5,748 nt of DNA from Burkholderiaceae bacterium (GTDB lineage: Bacteria; Pseudomonadota; Gammaproteobacteria; Burkholderiales; Burkholderiaceae): positions 1-5,748 of the forward strand of contig JAKONS010000450.1 in NCBI GenBank assembly GCA_022701845.1, in the 5' to 3' direction. How positions within the stretch are numbered: the first letter of the stretch is position 1; every line of letters starts with the position of its first letter. Below, piece by piece: positions 5,621-5,748 of the stretch. The position numbers and the translations under genes are program-made. The notes under the pieces are model-generated. The model had not been told where the DNA came from. It was given only the letters and a program-made list of their open reading frames with translations, and searched no databases.

Positions 5621-5748
5621 CTATTTCGCGGTCGGCATCACGAACTCGGCGCCCTTGGCCGTGCTTTCCGGCCAGCGCTGCATCACGCTTTTCTGCTTGG
5701 TATAGAAACGCACGCCTTCCTCGCCGTAGGCATGCGTGTCGCCGAACA
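5621..5748 (-). CDS. mmsA: Methylmalonate-semialdehyde dehydrogenase, C-terminal end (cut by window edge)
   Basis: Only the last 41 codons and the TAG stop (5623-5621) lie in the window. They read [16 protein letters not shown] at the beginning and later [10 protein letters not shown] and [10 protein letters not shown] at the end. This matches the C-terminus of CoA-acylating (methyl)malonate-semialdehyde dehydrogenases as I remember them from Burkholderiales. That cytosolic enzyme oxidises methylmalonate semialdehyde to propionyl-CoA in valine catabolism, and acts on malonate semialdehyde in related routes. The catalytic Cys and the NAD-binding region are outside the window. The gene converges on the kinase-like gene with a 25-nt gap and no visible terminator hairpin. 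Other aldehyde dehydrogenases share GxYGxxGVRFYT-like ends, so the exact substrate is not fixed by this fragment. Confidence 0.8.
   Translation of the reverse strand, partial: FGDTHAYGEEGVRFYTKQKSVMQRWPESTAKGAEFVMPTAK

Overview
The window is GC-rich (about two thirds G+C by eye) with dense coding and strong codon-position bias. It looks like a betaproteobacterium of the Burkholderiales, most likely Alcaligenaceae (Bordetella/Achromobacter-like). The evidence is the SecD N-terminus (MNRYPVWKYTILVIVL...YTLPNFFGEAPAVQV), the SecF N-terminus (MEFFRIRKDIPFM...LSVEFTGG) and a Bug/TctC-type solute receptor, a family greatly expanded in that group. The taxonomic call rests on remembered family sequences, not on a search.

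Left part (1-2598, minus strand): the Sec accessory operon yajC-secD-secF, reading right to left. secF is cut by the window edge after 75 codons. YajC, SecD and SecF form the inner-membrane complex that works with SecYEG, and SecDF uses the proton-motive force to pull exported proteins into the periplasm. yajC is best started at a GTG (2598) rather than at the far upstream ATG (2712).

Centre (2599-4172): a divergent intergenic region of about 260 nt separates yajC from a small plus-strand gene for a two-helix membrane protein of about 56 residues. After a 170-nt gap comes a complete periplasmic binding protein of the Bug/TctC family with a clear signal peptide. No TctA/TctB transporter genes are beside it, so it is an orphan receptor here. 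The Bug protein is a likely Sec client, but nothing links it specifically to the neighbouring sec operon.

Right part (4173-5748): a 109-nt gap with a 9-bp GC-rich hairpin and a small dyad, then a 437-residue cytosolic-looking protein. I read it as a divergent kinase-like fold (HipA/phosphatidylinositol-kinase-like) with Lys, Glu, catalytic-loop and DFG-type motifs in the right order. Its N-terminal leader is low-complexity, rich in Ala, Pro and Gln. It is the least explained gene and the best candidate for new biology: an orphan kinase, possibly a secreted effector. It converges on the 3' end of a minus-strand gene whose last 41 residues match methylmalonate-semialdehyde dehydrogenase (mmsA).

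No rRNA, tRNA, CRISPR array, insertion sequence or transposase was seen.
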